A stretch of 64,000 bases of DNA from CALCLY01 sp900552775 (lineage in GTDB: Bacteria; Bacillota; Clostridia; UMGS1883; UMGS1540): positions 248,001-312,000 of the forward strand of contig CALCLY010000022.1 of the NCBI GenBank assembly GCA_937966555.1. Reading direction: 5' to 3'. Shown piece by piece: positions 53,928 to 63,105 of this stretch. The notes under the pieces are model-generated. The model did no database searches. It was given only the letters and a program-made list of their open reading frames with translations, and was not told the DNA's origin. Both the position numbers and the translations under genes were made by a program. How positions within the stretch are numbered: the first letter of the stretch is position 1; every line of letters begins with the position of its first letter.

Positions 53928-56900
53928 TGCTTTGCATCTCCTTTCGCAACAGCGCGCACTTCTGAAATACTGTTCCATACCGATGTGGAATTTCCGTTGC
54001 CGATTATACGTATATAACGCACTCTGCCTGGTATTTTTAAAGTTTCGTAGCCGGCCGTTTTTCCGTTTGAAGCTCCGCTCCAAACTCTTTTATAGTTTTC
54101 CCCGTCTTCCGAATAAAGCAAATCAACATAGTTTTCGCGTTTATCACCGTCTGCAAACGCTATGCATACGCCGTCGATATCCGTGATTTTTCCCAAATCG
54201 AATTCATACCATACGCCTATTCCGCGCTGTGCGTATTTTGTGTTCAAATCGCCGTCGATTGCCTTATCCGCTCCGTTTTGAGGCTCGGGAGTTGTTTCAC
54301 CCTCCGCCGAAACCGGCGTCAAAAGCTCACCTTCGGCTCCTGTCTTGGGCAAAACGTTGAAAAGCTCATCCGTAACGGTTATTTTACGCTCGTTTGTCGC
54401 TTCAAACGTTACAAAACAGTTCTGTATGCCGCCGTCATTGCCTTTAAGAGTAATTACCGCCGTGTCTCCCGGTTTTTTTGCCTGCTTTACATAAATCTCG
54501 GCATTGTCGCTATGCGCCTCTATATACGGAACGCTTGTTTCGCCTCTGTAAATTTTTTCGCGGTACACGCATCTCGATTCGAAAAAGCCGTCTATATCTT
54601 TCCCGTCAAGCTTTAAGCTTGTCAGCGTCGGTATTCTTGCTGGCATTTCGGCTTCGGGCCTCCACTTTGAAATCGGCTCGTCTTTTATGCCCGACGCCCT
54701 GTCCTTGTATTCGTCCGGTATAAGCTTTACTGTAATATTGACATTTCCGCTTGCCTTCGGAATATGAAGCGCAAGCTTTGTGTAGCCCTCATTGTCCGCC
54801 TGGCCTTCAACGCGCGGCGAATCGGCAAGCGGCTCCGCCGCCATTTGCATAAGCTTAAATCCGGGTGCGCTGCAAAGCGCTTTTACGGTAAGAGAACGCG
54901 TTTTGTCTTTTGAAACCAGGCGCGCCTCATTGCCGCTCAGAATTTCTATATCGGCCGGCGTGTGCATAAACCAGTAAATCTCGCTTTCTTTCCGCAGCTT
55001 GATTTCATCGCGAACGGTAAACGTCGTGCGTCCGTCCGCAAGCATATATCCTCTCTCGTATGATACTGCATCTCTTTCGTAAGCCTCGGAAAGGTCGTAT
55101 GCCGCGACCGCGCCGCCGTTGCCGCTTTCAAATTTTGTAAGGCCGGCAAAGGCGCCGATTTTCTGCCCGTAATAATTTTCCGTATCCTCGGACGGATTAA
55201 TTACAACGCAGTTTTTGCCCTCCGTGCGCTTTCTGTATATTCTGTAGCCCTGCGTGCTGAAGTATGAAGGCAAGCTGTAGCTGTCCGAACCAAGATCACA
55301 TGCCCACAACGTGGCATCACTTTCAAAGCAGAACTGCCCCAAATCAAGCATACTGTGCGGAATCCCCGTATATCCTCCGTGAAAACCTGCCATCACCGGT
55401 GCTCCGCCCGTTCTCGTATTGGCAAATGTTCCAACCTCAGCGCCTTTAAAATAATAATCAAGCGGAGCGTTTTCGGTAGTTCCCTCAGCCGATTTTCCGG
55501 CAAAGAAAAGCTCTCTTAAGCTTCTTTCCTCTCCTATGAGCTTATAATGCAGCTCAGCCATCGCCGCCGCATTGCCGCGCCCGTATCTGTAGCCCATAAA
55601 CTCACGGACCGTGCTTCCGTAATATCCCGGCTTGCAGTCGTGGAACGAAAAACAGTTTTCCGCCGATTGCGCATATGTAAAGAAATCTCCTGCGTCGGCA
55701 AATCCGGGCGCACTGCCTAAGGCATAATCCGTTTTGCAGCAGTTGAAAAGCGCCTGCAGCCCTATTTCAAAATAGGTAAAAAGATAATCCGCATAGCTTA
55801 TGCTCTCGTAATATCCGCCGTTCGGGAAGAACAGGCTTGTCTCTATCTCCGCTGTTTTTATCAGATTTTCAGCTATATATGCACTCTGCACCTCCATATC
55901 CTCTTCGTCGCACAGCGCAAGCGTCAGAGAGAGCATTCCCCCTCCCGTAACGCCGATAAAATTGTCCTGCATGGTTATGTAATGCAGCTCTCCGCCGCCC
56001 GAATATGTGGCAATGTGGTCGGCATATGCCAAAGCCTTTATTCTCTCTTTAAGATATTTCATGTCCGATACGCCCTGCTTTGAAGACGCCATATAATTAT
56101 AAAATGCGTCAAACCCAACGCCCATACCCGTTGCCCAGTAACCCGTAATAAGATTTGATGTGGAGCACGCAAGAGAATCCCATGCAGCAAATTCTTTCAT
56201 AGCTTCAACACCGCGCTCCGCATATTTTGTATCTCCCGTCAAAAGGTAACCTGCGGCAAGATTTAAAATATCGTTGCAGAAAGTGCCGGCAGCCGCCTGC
56301 TTTGAGCTGTCTGCCGCCGCGGCGTAATTTCCTTTATATGCTCTGTAATAAGAGGTTCTTGCAGCTTCAAGCTGTTTTTCGTATGCTTTTTTCCACTCCG
56401 CATCTTTGTCCGTCATATCGAGTATATAGTTTATATCGCTTTCGGTATATAAAATTCTCGGGTGTGCGTTGTTTGGGAAGTTTTCCTTCACCGCCGCAAT
56501 GATTTCGCTGCCATTCGGATTTTCAAATTGCATATATCTGTATATTAAATCCATCGGCTTCCATGTGACATATCTGTCAAGATAATGATAGTCGCTTTCG
56601 GCCTTTAAGGCTTCGCCGGAAATAACGGCAAACCCTCTGTTGTCCCACAAAACATGCTTTCCCATTATGCTCTCGAAAACGCTTCTGAGCGGAAAATACA
56701 AAATACCGTTTTTTTCTTCCGGCGGCGCCGAAAGCATAATTTCTCTGCCGCCCGACAAAGCTCTTTTTTCACCCCTGAAAAGCTCCGCGCGCGTACCGAT
56801 TGCAATTTTTCCGCTTTCGGAATCAAATAATACCGTCTCTTTGCTGAAAAGCTCAAAAAGCTTCTGCGGAATCATAATAACTCCGTTTGCGGAAAACGGC

Positions 56901-58363
56901 TTTAATTCTTCTCCTGCTTTTGTTTTCTCACCGTTTATGCAAAAGGTGCTGTTTGAAGGCATTAAAACGATTTTGCCTTCAAGGGCGTCTTTGAGCTTGT
57001 CCGCCGGGTCCATGACGGTCGGCAGATTTTTTATATCCTCGTCGGTTTTCGGAGCAATCGGCGCGCCGTCTTCAAAAACCCCGTCGCCGCAAAGCTTGTT
57101 TCCGCTGTATATTCTTATATAATTAATCTGCGTGTCGTGCACGCCGCTTCCGTTTATAAGGTCAAACCTGAATACGGTGGGCAAATAGTCCGTCGGAATA
57201 CTGTTTGTTGAGGCATATACGCCGTTTATGTATACGTCCGCTTTTCCCGCACTTATGTCATATATGCACGAAAAACGAACCCATTCTCCGAAAGGTATTT
57301 CTCCCGCTGTGCCGCCCGAAGCGTAAGACGTGAGCTTTCCCGACGCCGAAAGGCTGTATCCCCTTCTCCACGGCGCTCCGTTTGTTTTCGCATCGGCAAT
57401 TCCCAAAGCCGCGTCGCCGGAAAGCTCGTTTATCTTAATGCTTGTGTCGAGGACATAGCGCTGCATTTCCGCAATTTTCTCACACGTTATATCTATATAC
57501 GAGCCGCCCGGAGTATTTTTATCCGCAAAAAAGCTCAGAGTACCGTTCCCGTCCGCGTCCTTTTTAAAGCCTACCGCTCCGCCCTTGACGCTTTTTGTGA
57601 CGTTCTGAATTCCGTTTTTGAACTCCTCGTCATAAAGTATTTTTACAGATTCGTCAATAACTTTTGTTTCCTCAAACGGCAAAACCTCATCGTTTATTTT
57701 CTCGGAAGGGAAGCTTACGAATGAAGCATCGCTTGCGCTTGCCGCGTATATCCTGAAATCGTCCAGATAAATATCAGCTTCTTTTTCGTTATAATCTACG
57801 GAAAAGTCGACCGCCGTCGGATTTGCGTAACCGCCGTCTTTGGGCAGACGCCAGCCGCGCGCCTCGCATTTTCCGTCAACGTAAACGTCGAATTCCTGCG
57901 CTTTGAAATTCAGAATAACCGTAAATCTGCGGTAATCCGCTTTGGGAACGCCGCATATTCTTTTCCCGTCAAAAAGCTTTACCGAGCCATCGGAATCCAT
58001 TCTGAGCATCGCAAGCTTCTTTGAGCCGAAGGTAATATTGAAGAGCTTTCCGCTGATGCCGTCTCCGCTCACCTTGATTCCCGCGCTGACAGCCAGCAAA
58101 TTCTCGTTTCCGCACGAAAAGGCCGCGCGCAGAATCGCCGGTGCGTCAAATGCTCTGGAAAAAAGAACCTTGTTGCCGCCGTCGGACAAAACGCGCGTAT
58201 CAACGCCCGATATGCTTTTTATATATCTTGTTTCGGTACAATTTTCGGCATACGACGAAAACCCGTCCGAGATGATTATTACGGGTTTTTCCGAGGCGTA
58301 CGCCGCTTTAAAGGGCAGCGCGGCGCAAAGCGCCAGCATTAAAGACAGAATCCTTCTTTTCAT
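53924..58363 (-). CDS. Very large multidomain heparinase II/III-like lyase with F5/8C domain
   Basis: A 1,479-aa precursor; ATG at 58363 has AGGAG 8 bases upstream. Order: signal peptide (1-24), LamG-like domain 1 (about 25-230), LamG-like domain 2 (about 245-430), Cu-amine-oxidase-N-like domain (about 455-590), heparinase/DUF4962 toroid (about 600-900, HPRILYTESDI, PNGGYYESISY), beta-sandwich (about 950-1160), Ig-like modules, and an F5/8C domain (about 1335-1475, KAIDGDLNTKYAQRGIGVWYEFDLG). The HGH motif of the region-A lyases reads His1003-Ser-Met1005. The zinc Asp is kept (Asp1023), but the last ligand is Lys1050 (EGKN) instead of His. Metal-free catalysis or loss of lyase activity is possible. 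Begins 5 bases after the glycosidase stop. Confidence 0.85.
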   Translation of the reverse strand: MKRRILSLMLALCAALPFKAAYASEKPVIIISDGFSSYAENCTETRYIKSISGVDTRVLSDGGNKVLFSRAFDAPAILRAAFSCGNENLLAVSAGIKVSGDGISGKLFNITFGSKKLAMLRMDSDGSVKLFDGKRICGVPKADYRRFTVILNFKAQEFDVYVDGKCEARGWRLPKDGGYANPTAVDFSVDYNEKEADIYLDDFRIYAASASDASFVSFPSEKINDEVLPFEETKVIDESVKILYDEEFKNGIQNVTKSVKGGAVGFKKDADGNGTLSFFADKNTPGGSYIDITCEKIAEMQRYVLDTSIKINELSGDAALGIADAKTNGAPWRRGYSLSASGKLTSYASGGTAGEIPFGEWVRFSCIYDISAGKADVYINGVYASTNSIPTDYLPTVFRFDLINGSGVHDTQINYIRIYSGNKLCGDGVFEDGAPIAPKTDEDIKNLPTVMDPADKLKDALEGKIVLMPSNSTFCINGEKTKAGEELKPFSANGVIMIPQKLFELFSKETVLFDSESGKIAIGTRAELFRGEKRALSGGREIMLSAPPEEKNGILYFPLRSVFESIMGKHVLWDNRGFAVISGEALKAESDYHYLDRYVTWKPMDLIYRYMQFENPNGSEIIAAVKENFPNNAHPRILYTESDINYILDMTDKDAEWKKAYEKQLEAARTSYYRAYKGNYAAAADSSKQAAAGTFCNDILNLAAGYLLTGDTKYAERGVEAMKEFAAWDSLACSTSNLITGYWATGMGVGFDAFYNYMASSKQGVSDMKYLKERIKALAYADHIATYSGGGELHYITMQDNFIGVTGGGMLSLTLALCDEEDMEVQSAYIAENLIKTAEIETSLFFPNGGYYESISYADYLFTYFEIGLQALFNCCKTDYALGSAPGFADAGDFFTYAQSAENCFSFHDCKPGYYGSTVREFMGYRYGRGNAAAMAELHYKLIGEERSLRELFFAGKSAEGTTENAPLDYYFKGAEVGTFANTRTGGAPVMAGFHGGYTGIPHSMLDLGQFCFESDATLWACDLGSDSYSLPSYFSTQGYRIYRKRTEGKNCVVINPSEDTENYYGQKIGAFAGLTKFESGNGGAVAAYDLSEAYERDAVSYERGYMLADGRTTFTVRDEIKLRKESEIYWFMHTPADIEILSGNEARLVSKDKTRSLTVKALCSAPGFKLMQMAAEPLADSPRVEGQADNEGYTKLALHIPKASGNVNITVKLIPDEYKDRASGIKDEPISKWRPEAEMPARIPTLTSLKLDGKDIDGFFESRCVYREKIYRGETSVPYIEAHSDNAEIYVKQAKKPGDTAVITLKGNDGGIQNCFVTFEATNERKITVTDELFNVLPKTGAEGELLTPVSAEGETTPEPQNGADKAIDGDLNTKYAQRGIGVWYEFDLGKITDIDGVCIAFADGDKRENYVDLLYSEDGENYKRVWSGASNGKTAGYETLKIPGRVRYIRIIGNGNSTSVWNSISEVRAVAKGDAKQ

Positions 58364-58368
58364 GGCAT

Positions 58369-60423
58369 TCACTCCTGTAATTTATTAATTTTCAGAATTT
58401 CATAATCTTTTATTACGGGCAGTCTGAAGGATATTTCGCCGCCGTTTACGGAGACCCCGGCAGGCTCCTCCCCCGTAATGCTTTGAATTTTGCCGACAGG
58501 GCAGCTTACTTCGAGCGAAACCCTGCTGTCATAAATCGGAATGACTTTTTCAATCGGTCTCTTCATTTCTCCCGTGGCGTTTATTATATGCAGAAAATAA
58601 CAGTCTCCGCCTTCGCGCAAAACAAATTCCACGCTTTGGGGCGCATCGGTTTTTATACGGGTCCGTGCCATGCTGCGGACGGCATACATCAGAATTTTCG
58701 ATATATCCGGAATTTTCAGTTCGCAAAAAAGCTCGCCCACGGCTCCCGACATAAATATGCTGCGGCCTTTCCCGAAAACGTTTTCAATAATCGCGGGGTA
58801 GCTCTCTTTCGGCATTTTTGAATACCGACCCGGCATCGGCATACGGTATTGCGCCGAAACCTGCGCGCCCTTTCTCGCCGAGGTGCGAATTGCCGCATAC
58901 GGAGCCGGAATAAGCTCCCCGGAAAGCTCTGCCTTCTCAAAAAAGCTTTTTTCGGCTTTCATATATCCCGTTCCTTCTTCGTATTCCACGGTTTCGCAAA
59001 TGCCCTCCGTGCCGAATATATCCGCCAATCTGCACTCCTCCAGCTTTTCGCCCTTCGAATCGTACGCGGCAGTATCAAATGTTGAAATAATATTTCCCCC
59101 GTTTTGAACGAATCTGTGTATTTCATCGGATGTTTCCGCGCTCATGCATGCGCATGTGGGCATTATCAAAAGCTCATATTTATCAAGCTCGCCGCAGTTT
59201 ATATTTTCTTCGTCTATCACGTCAAACTGCACATGACCGCGCATTAAAATATCGCAAAAACCCATAAACGCTTTGTAATGGTCTCCGCCCGTGTTTTCTC
59301 TCACGGCGCCGTTTAACACCTCTGTGAAATCTGCCTGTCCGAAGCTTGAAGAATAATAATTTGCCGTGCTTTGCGACCAGAGCATCGCGATAACCGCCGT
59401 GCTTTTCGTATCGCGGAAAACATCTGCATTTTTCTTTATAAAAGCATTCATTTCGGCGGCTGCTTTTCCTCCGCCGCTTTCCATAAGCTTTGTCGGGCCG
59501 TGTATTCCGTACCACACGTTTGTGCCGTTTGCCAGCGCCTGTGCGTAAAAAAGCTTCGTCTCCGCCGCCGTGTGCATATAGTATGACCACGGCTTATAGT
59601 CTCCGGCGATAAACGTCACGCACGGTTTACCCTCGCTCCGGCTTTTCAGCAGCTTTGCCATGGGCGATATCAGCCAAAGAGGCGTTTTGTTATTGAGCCA
59701 TATAAAGCCGCCCTCCGTCCCGAGCATATCGACATACGGGTACACGCGCCGTGTATTGCAGCCCGTTATATCCGCCCTCAGCGACGAATTGTTTACATAA
59801 AGCAAAATATCCCTCCCGGCTTTTTTTACAATGCCGGAAATATCGCGCATCAGCTCCGTTACGGAAGCTGTATTAAACTCCGTTCTCTCATATGCGCTGC
59901 CCTCGTACATTGAATGGCCGTATTTGTTTTTAAATTTTTCTCTGCATTTTTCGCAGAAGCAGCCGTTTTGCATCATTATCGGCCCGTCAAGAAAAATACC
60001 GTCCGTGTCATGTTCGCAAAGCCCGCGGATTTGCTCCAGAATATATTCGCGCCACGGCCCGTTCACGCATAAATAATAATATACATTGTAAGCCATGATT
60101 TCATTGCCGTTTTTGTCCAGCTGCACCCAGTCCGTATGCTTTTCATACTCCTCCTGCGGAATACAGTGCACATTTATATACTGTATCTCGCGTATGCCGC
60201 ACTTATGTGCCTCTTTGAGATATTCGTCAAGCGCCGCCCCGTCCTTTTCCTCGTTATAATATGACATCGAGCCTGATGCCGTAAGGTGATAAAGCTGTTC
60301 GGTATTGAAGCCGCGCCCTACGGTATGCCTCCTTAAAATATCATAGCTGTTTTCGCCGAAATTACACTGTACGGCGGATATTATCATCGGCTCCGCCGTC
60401 TCCCACCATTTTTTTTGTTCCAT
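58369..60423 (-). CDS. GHL6-type glycoside hydrolase with GH42-like trimerisation domain
   Basis: A 684-aa protein without signal peptide. The N-terminal TIM-barrel-like part (about 1-340) has GIREIQYINVHCIP, DTDGIFLDGPIMMQNGCFCEKCREKFKNKYG and MLGTEGGFIWLN, resembling the hypothetical glycosyl hydrolase 6 family (PF14871). The FLDGP Asp and TEGG Glu are candidate catalytic residues. Residues about 370-580 form a GH42 trimerisation-like domain (YELLIMPTCACMSAE, FVQNGGNIISTFDT), and a small beta-sandwich ends the protein. It probably trims imported oligosaccharides in the cytosol. It lies between the SLH pair and the giant lyase in the operon; AGGAGA ribosome site. Confidence 0.8.
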   Translation of the reverse strand: MEQKKWWETAEPMIISAVQCNFGENSYDILRRHTVGRGFNTEQLYHLTASGSMSYYNEEKDGAALDEYLKEAHKCGIREIQYINVHCIPQEEYEKHTDWVQLDKNGNEIMAYNVYYYLCVNGPWREYILEQIRGLCEHDTDGIFLDGPIMMQNGCFCEKCREKFKNKYGHSMYEGSAYERTEFNTASVTELMRDISGIVKKAGRDILLYVNNSSLRADITGCNTRRVYPYVDMLGTEGGFIWLNNKTPLWLISPMAKLLKSRSEGKPCVTFIAGDYKPWSYYMHTAAETKLFYAQALANGTNVWYGIHGPTKLMESGGGKAAAEMNAFIKKNADVFRDTKSTAVIAMLWSQSTANYYSSSFGQADFTEVLNGAVRENTGGDHYKAFMGFCDILMRGHVQFDVIDEENINCGELDKYELLIMPTCACMSAETSDEIHRFVQNGGNIISTFDTAAYDSKGEKLEECRLADIFGTEGICETVEYEEGTGYMKAEKSFFEKAELSGELIPAPYAAIRTSARKGAQVSAQYRMPMPGRYSKMPKESYPAIIENVFGKGRSIFMSGAVGELFCELKIPDISKILMYAVRSMARTRIKTDAPQSVEFVLREGGDCYFLHIINATGEMKRPIEKVIPIYDSRVSLEVSCPVGKIQSITGEEPAGVSVNGGEISFRLPVIKDYEILKINKLQE

Positions 60424-60456
60424 GCTGAAATCTCCTTATTTCTGTTGTGTGCAGCT

Positions 60457-63105
60457 CTATCTGTAAATAAAAAGCTGCTGTATACCGTGAGTAAAGCACT
60501 TTAAAACCACGCGCGACGCACTGTCATCACCGGCATAAAGCGAGCCTACGATATCTCCCGGTCTTCCCTGAGAAATTTTTTCGGTTTTTGTATCAAATAT
60601 TGCAATCGAGGCGTTATCGTTTAAATAAAAAGCCTCAAGCCCGTCCATCGGCAAATCGCTGTAAGCCGGATTGAAGCCCGGCGAATTGTCTGTTTTTATA
60701 ATAAGCGCCTTTCCGCTTGCCGAAAAGACGGTGCCGCTTACGCAGGAATCCTCCACCTGCCCGTCCGCGGGCGCGCTGTCTGTCAAAACGGATATTTTTT
60801 TCTTTTTGTCGTATTTTGCGTCAATCGACATTGCCGATATATCGCCGTATGCGTCCGTTTCCGCCCTTACTATATCTCCGGGTGACGGAAATACTCCGCC
60901 GGCGGAAAATTCCCTGTATTTTTCGTTTGAAACGGAATGTTTATAAAAAACGCCGTTGGTCCACATGCTGATAAAATATTTTTCTTCCCCGTCTTTATTT
61001 ATTCCGCGCGTCACGCCTTCAACAATTGAAAGCGGCGTTTTCTCACGCACCTCTCCTCCGCCGCTGTTTTCGCTGAACACAACCATTGCGGACGGTTGCA
61101 AAACACGGTTGACATCATATGCCGATATCGTGAAAATGCCGTAGGAGCCGAGCGCCTGCGTGCTTATTGCCTCAAAATACTTATCGTCATATCTTTTTGA
61201 CGCCCCCGCGGAAATTTCAAGCGGAACGCGAAAGATAACAGGCGGCTCGCCGCACATGGAAAGATGCGGAGAAAACACCTTGTAGGAATTGTGCCAATAG
61301 CTTTTTACGCCGGAGAGAAAAACGGTTAAGCTGTCATCTCCGACAAAAGCTCCGTCGTATTTGTCCGAAACGCTTCCGCCCGCATCCTTTGCCGTATCAA
61401 GCTTTAAAAGCTTGCCGTCCGAATTTATACAGTATCTGACAAGCTGATACTGCGGTATGCCCGACTTTAAAAGCAGTCCCGGGATTTTTAAATCGTTTTT
61501 TGAAATAAGCTCACCGTTTAAGCGGATTTTTTCTTCAAGCTCCGCACACAATATCTCGCCTTTTTCGGTAAGAAGCTTAATGGCGGCACCGCCCGAAAGC
61601 GTGTTTTTGCTGTGAAAATCAAGATAGTATCCGTATTGCATATTGTTTTTCTGCGTTTCGGCAAATCCCGCCGCGGTACCGTCCGATGCAACAAGCAGCG
61701 TCACATCGCTGCCGGGCGCAAGCCTGCCGCGCCCGATAAACGTGTCGCTTAATTTATACGGGATATCGGAAATTGTTACAAAGTCGTCTCCGACCTCGCC
61801 GACAATTCCTGCGGCTTTCTTGTCGGACGCCGTAAGCACCGTGTAAAGCCCGTCGCTGCTCACTTCTTCAACAAGGCTCATGTCTTCGCTCAAATCCTGA
61901 ATGTCGCATTTAAAGCTTTCGCCTTTTTTGTCCGTCATAAAAAGCCGTGCGGTGCCTTCTCCCTCCAACGGTATTTTAAAAACCCTGCCGTCCTTTGTGA
62001 ATATCTTTCTTTCGGCGGCAGAAACTGCGCTCACAACGCCGTAACCGTATTTTTTTACGCTTACAACATCGATTTTTCCGTCTCCGTTATTATCTGTAAG
62101 CTTTAGAGCTCCGTTTTTAAAAATAAAATCGGAATCCGTATGCTCCTTAAATCTTCCGTTTTCGACAAATGACAGGGAGGGGCTCAGCTTAACCGCCTTT
62201 CTCGCGCTCCCGTCATACAGAAAAAGCGTGTCCCTGCCGCAGCTTTCAACGTCGCGCGCCGAAATTTCCGCGGTTTTGTTCACGGGCAGCACATATACGT
62301 ACTTCACGCTGCCGTCATTGTCATACCATGCGCAAACCTTTAATCCGAGATACTTTTCGCTTTTTTCGCCGTCGCACGAAAAAACTCTTCCGCCTATGTT
62401 TATTTTGTTTTCAATATCCGTGCCGTGCGGAACCGCCGAAGCAAAGCCTGCCGAATTTACAATTCCTTCGTATTTTGAAAGCCCGTAATTTCTCTTAAGC
62501 CACGAGCTCTCCGTGTCTCTTTCCGTTGTAATGCCATCGCCCGAAACCGCCGTTATTTTTGCGGGCGCGCATGTGAGAAAATTATATAAAAGAATATATG
62601 CGTCGGCACGCTCAAAGCCGGCGTAGGATTTTTTTATGCCTGCGTCCAGCGCTATATCGGACGCAACCGCAAAATACCCCGCAGGATATCCGCCGCGCGC
62701 ATAAGCTTCTCTTTCGTAACCGAGCGCCGACACCGTCATCTTTATCGCCGCGGCGGAAGATGTCGGCTCTTCGGGATTAAAACTCCCTCCTCCGCTGCCC
62801 TCTATTATTCCCATTGCGGCAGCTGCCGAAACAGCCGGGGCATATTCGCTTTCCTCCGGCACGTCGGAAAAAATGTTTTCTCCGCCGTTCACCTCTCCCC
62901 CGACGGCTTTCATAAGCATTGAAACAAATTCGCCGCGCGAAACCGCGCCGCCGCCGTCCGCGTCCGAGGTTATGTTCATCTGCTCAAGAAACTCGTATGC
63001 GCATACGGCTTTTGTAAAATCTCCGTCCGCCGCTTTGCAGGGTATGGCTGTAATGAGCATAATTAAAGCCGAAGCAAATGCCGATAATCTCTTCACACAA
63101 ATCAT
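60457..63105 (-). CDS. 882-aa secreted protein with N-terminal SLH region (cassette partner)
   Basis: Signal peptide at residues 1-25 (VKRLSAFASALIMLITAIPCKA core; an in-frame GTG three codons in is an alternative start). Residues about 30-180 contain SLH repeats (FSDVPEESEYAPAVSAAAAMGIIEGSGGGSFNPEEP). The remaining roughly 700 residues are beta-rich and unrecognised, with a calcium-loop-like NNGDGKIDVV segment near residue 340. It is a paralogue of the 879-aa protein at 5934-8573: same length, N-terminal SLH, GGYP(A/S)GY motif, and the same 4-base ATGA overlap with an upstream gene ending in SLH repeats. It is probably held at the cell wall and partners with the upstream protein. Confidence 0.8.
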   Translation of the reverse strand: MICVKRLSAFASALIMLITAIPCKAADGDFTKAVCAYEFLEQMNITSDADGGGAVSRGEFVSMLMKAVGGEVNGGENIFSDVPEESEYAPAVSAAAAMGIIEGSGGGSFNPEEPTSSAAAIKMTVSALGYEREAYARGGYPAGYFAVASDIALDAGIKKSYAGFERADAYILLYNFLTCAPAKITAVSGDGITTERDTESSWLKRNYGLSKYEGIVNSAGFASAVPHGTDIENKINIGGRVFSCDGEKSEKYLGLKVCAWYDNDGSVKYVYVLPVNKTAEISARDVESCGRDTLFLYDGSARKAVKLSPSLSFVENGRFKEHTDSDFIFKNGALKLTDNNGDGKIDVVSVKKYGYGVVSAVSAAERKIFTKDGRVFKIPLEGEGTARLFMTDKKGESFKCDIQDLSEDMSLVEEVSSDGLYTVLTASDKKAAGIVGEVGDDFVTISDIPYKLSDTFIGRGRLAPGSDVTLLVASDGTAAGFAETQKNNMQYGYYLDFHSKNTLSGGAAIKLLTEKGEILCAELEEKIRLNGELISKNDLKIPGLLLKSGIPQYQLVRYCINSDGKLLKLDTAKDAGGSVSDKYDGAFVGDDSLTVFLSGVKSYWHNSYKVFSPHLSMCGEPPVIFRVPLEISAGASKRYDDKYFEAISTQALGSYGIFTISAYDVNRVLQPSAMVVFSENSGGGEVREKTPLSIVEGVTRGINKDGEEKYFISMWTNGVFYKHSVSNEKYREFSAGGVFPSPGDIVRAETDAYGDISAMSIDAKYDKKKKISVLTDSAPADGQVEDSCVSGTVFSASGKALIIKTDNSPGFNPAYSDLPMDGLEAFYLNDNASIAIFDTKTEKISQGRPGDIVGSLYAGDDSASRVVLKCFTHGIQQLFIYR

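Noticed and set aside
53928..54083. N-terminal extension of the secreted protein at 52338
   Set aside because: It overlaps the F5/8C coding region of the giant lyase out of frame; GTG at 53927 gives a good ribosome site and signal peptide.
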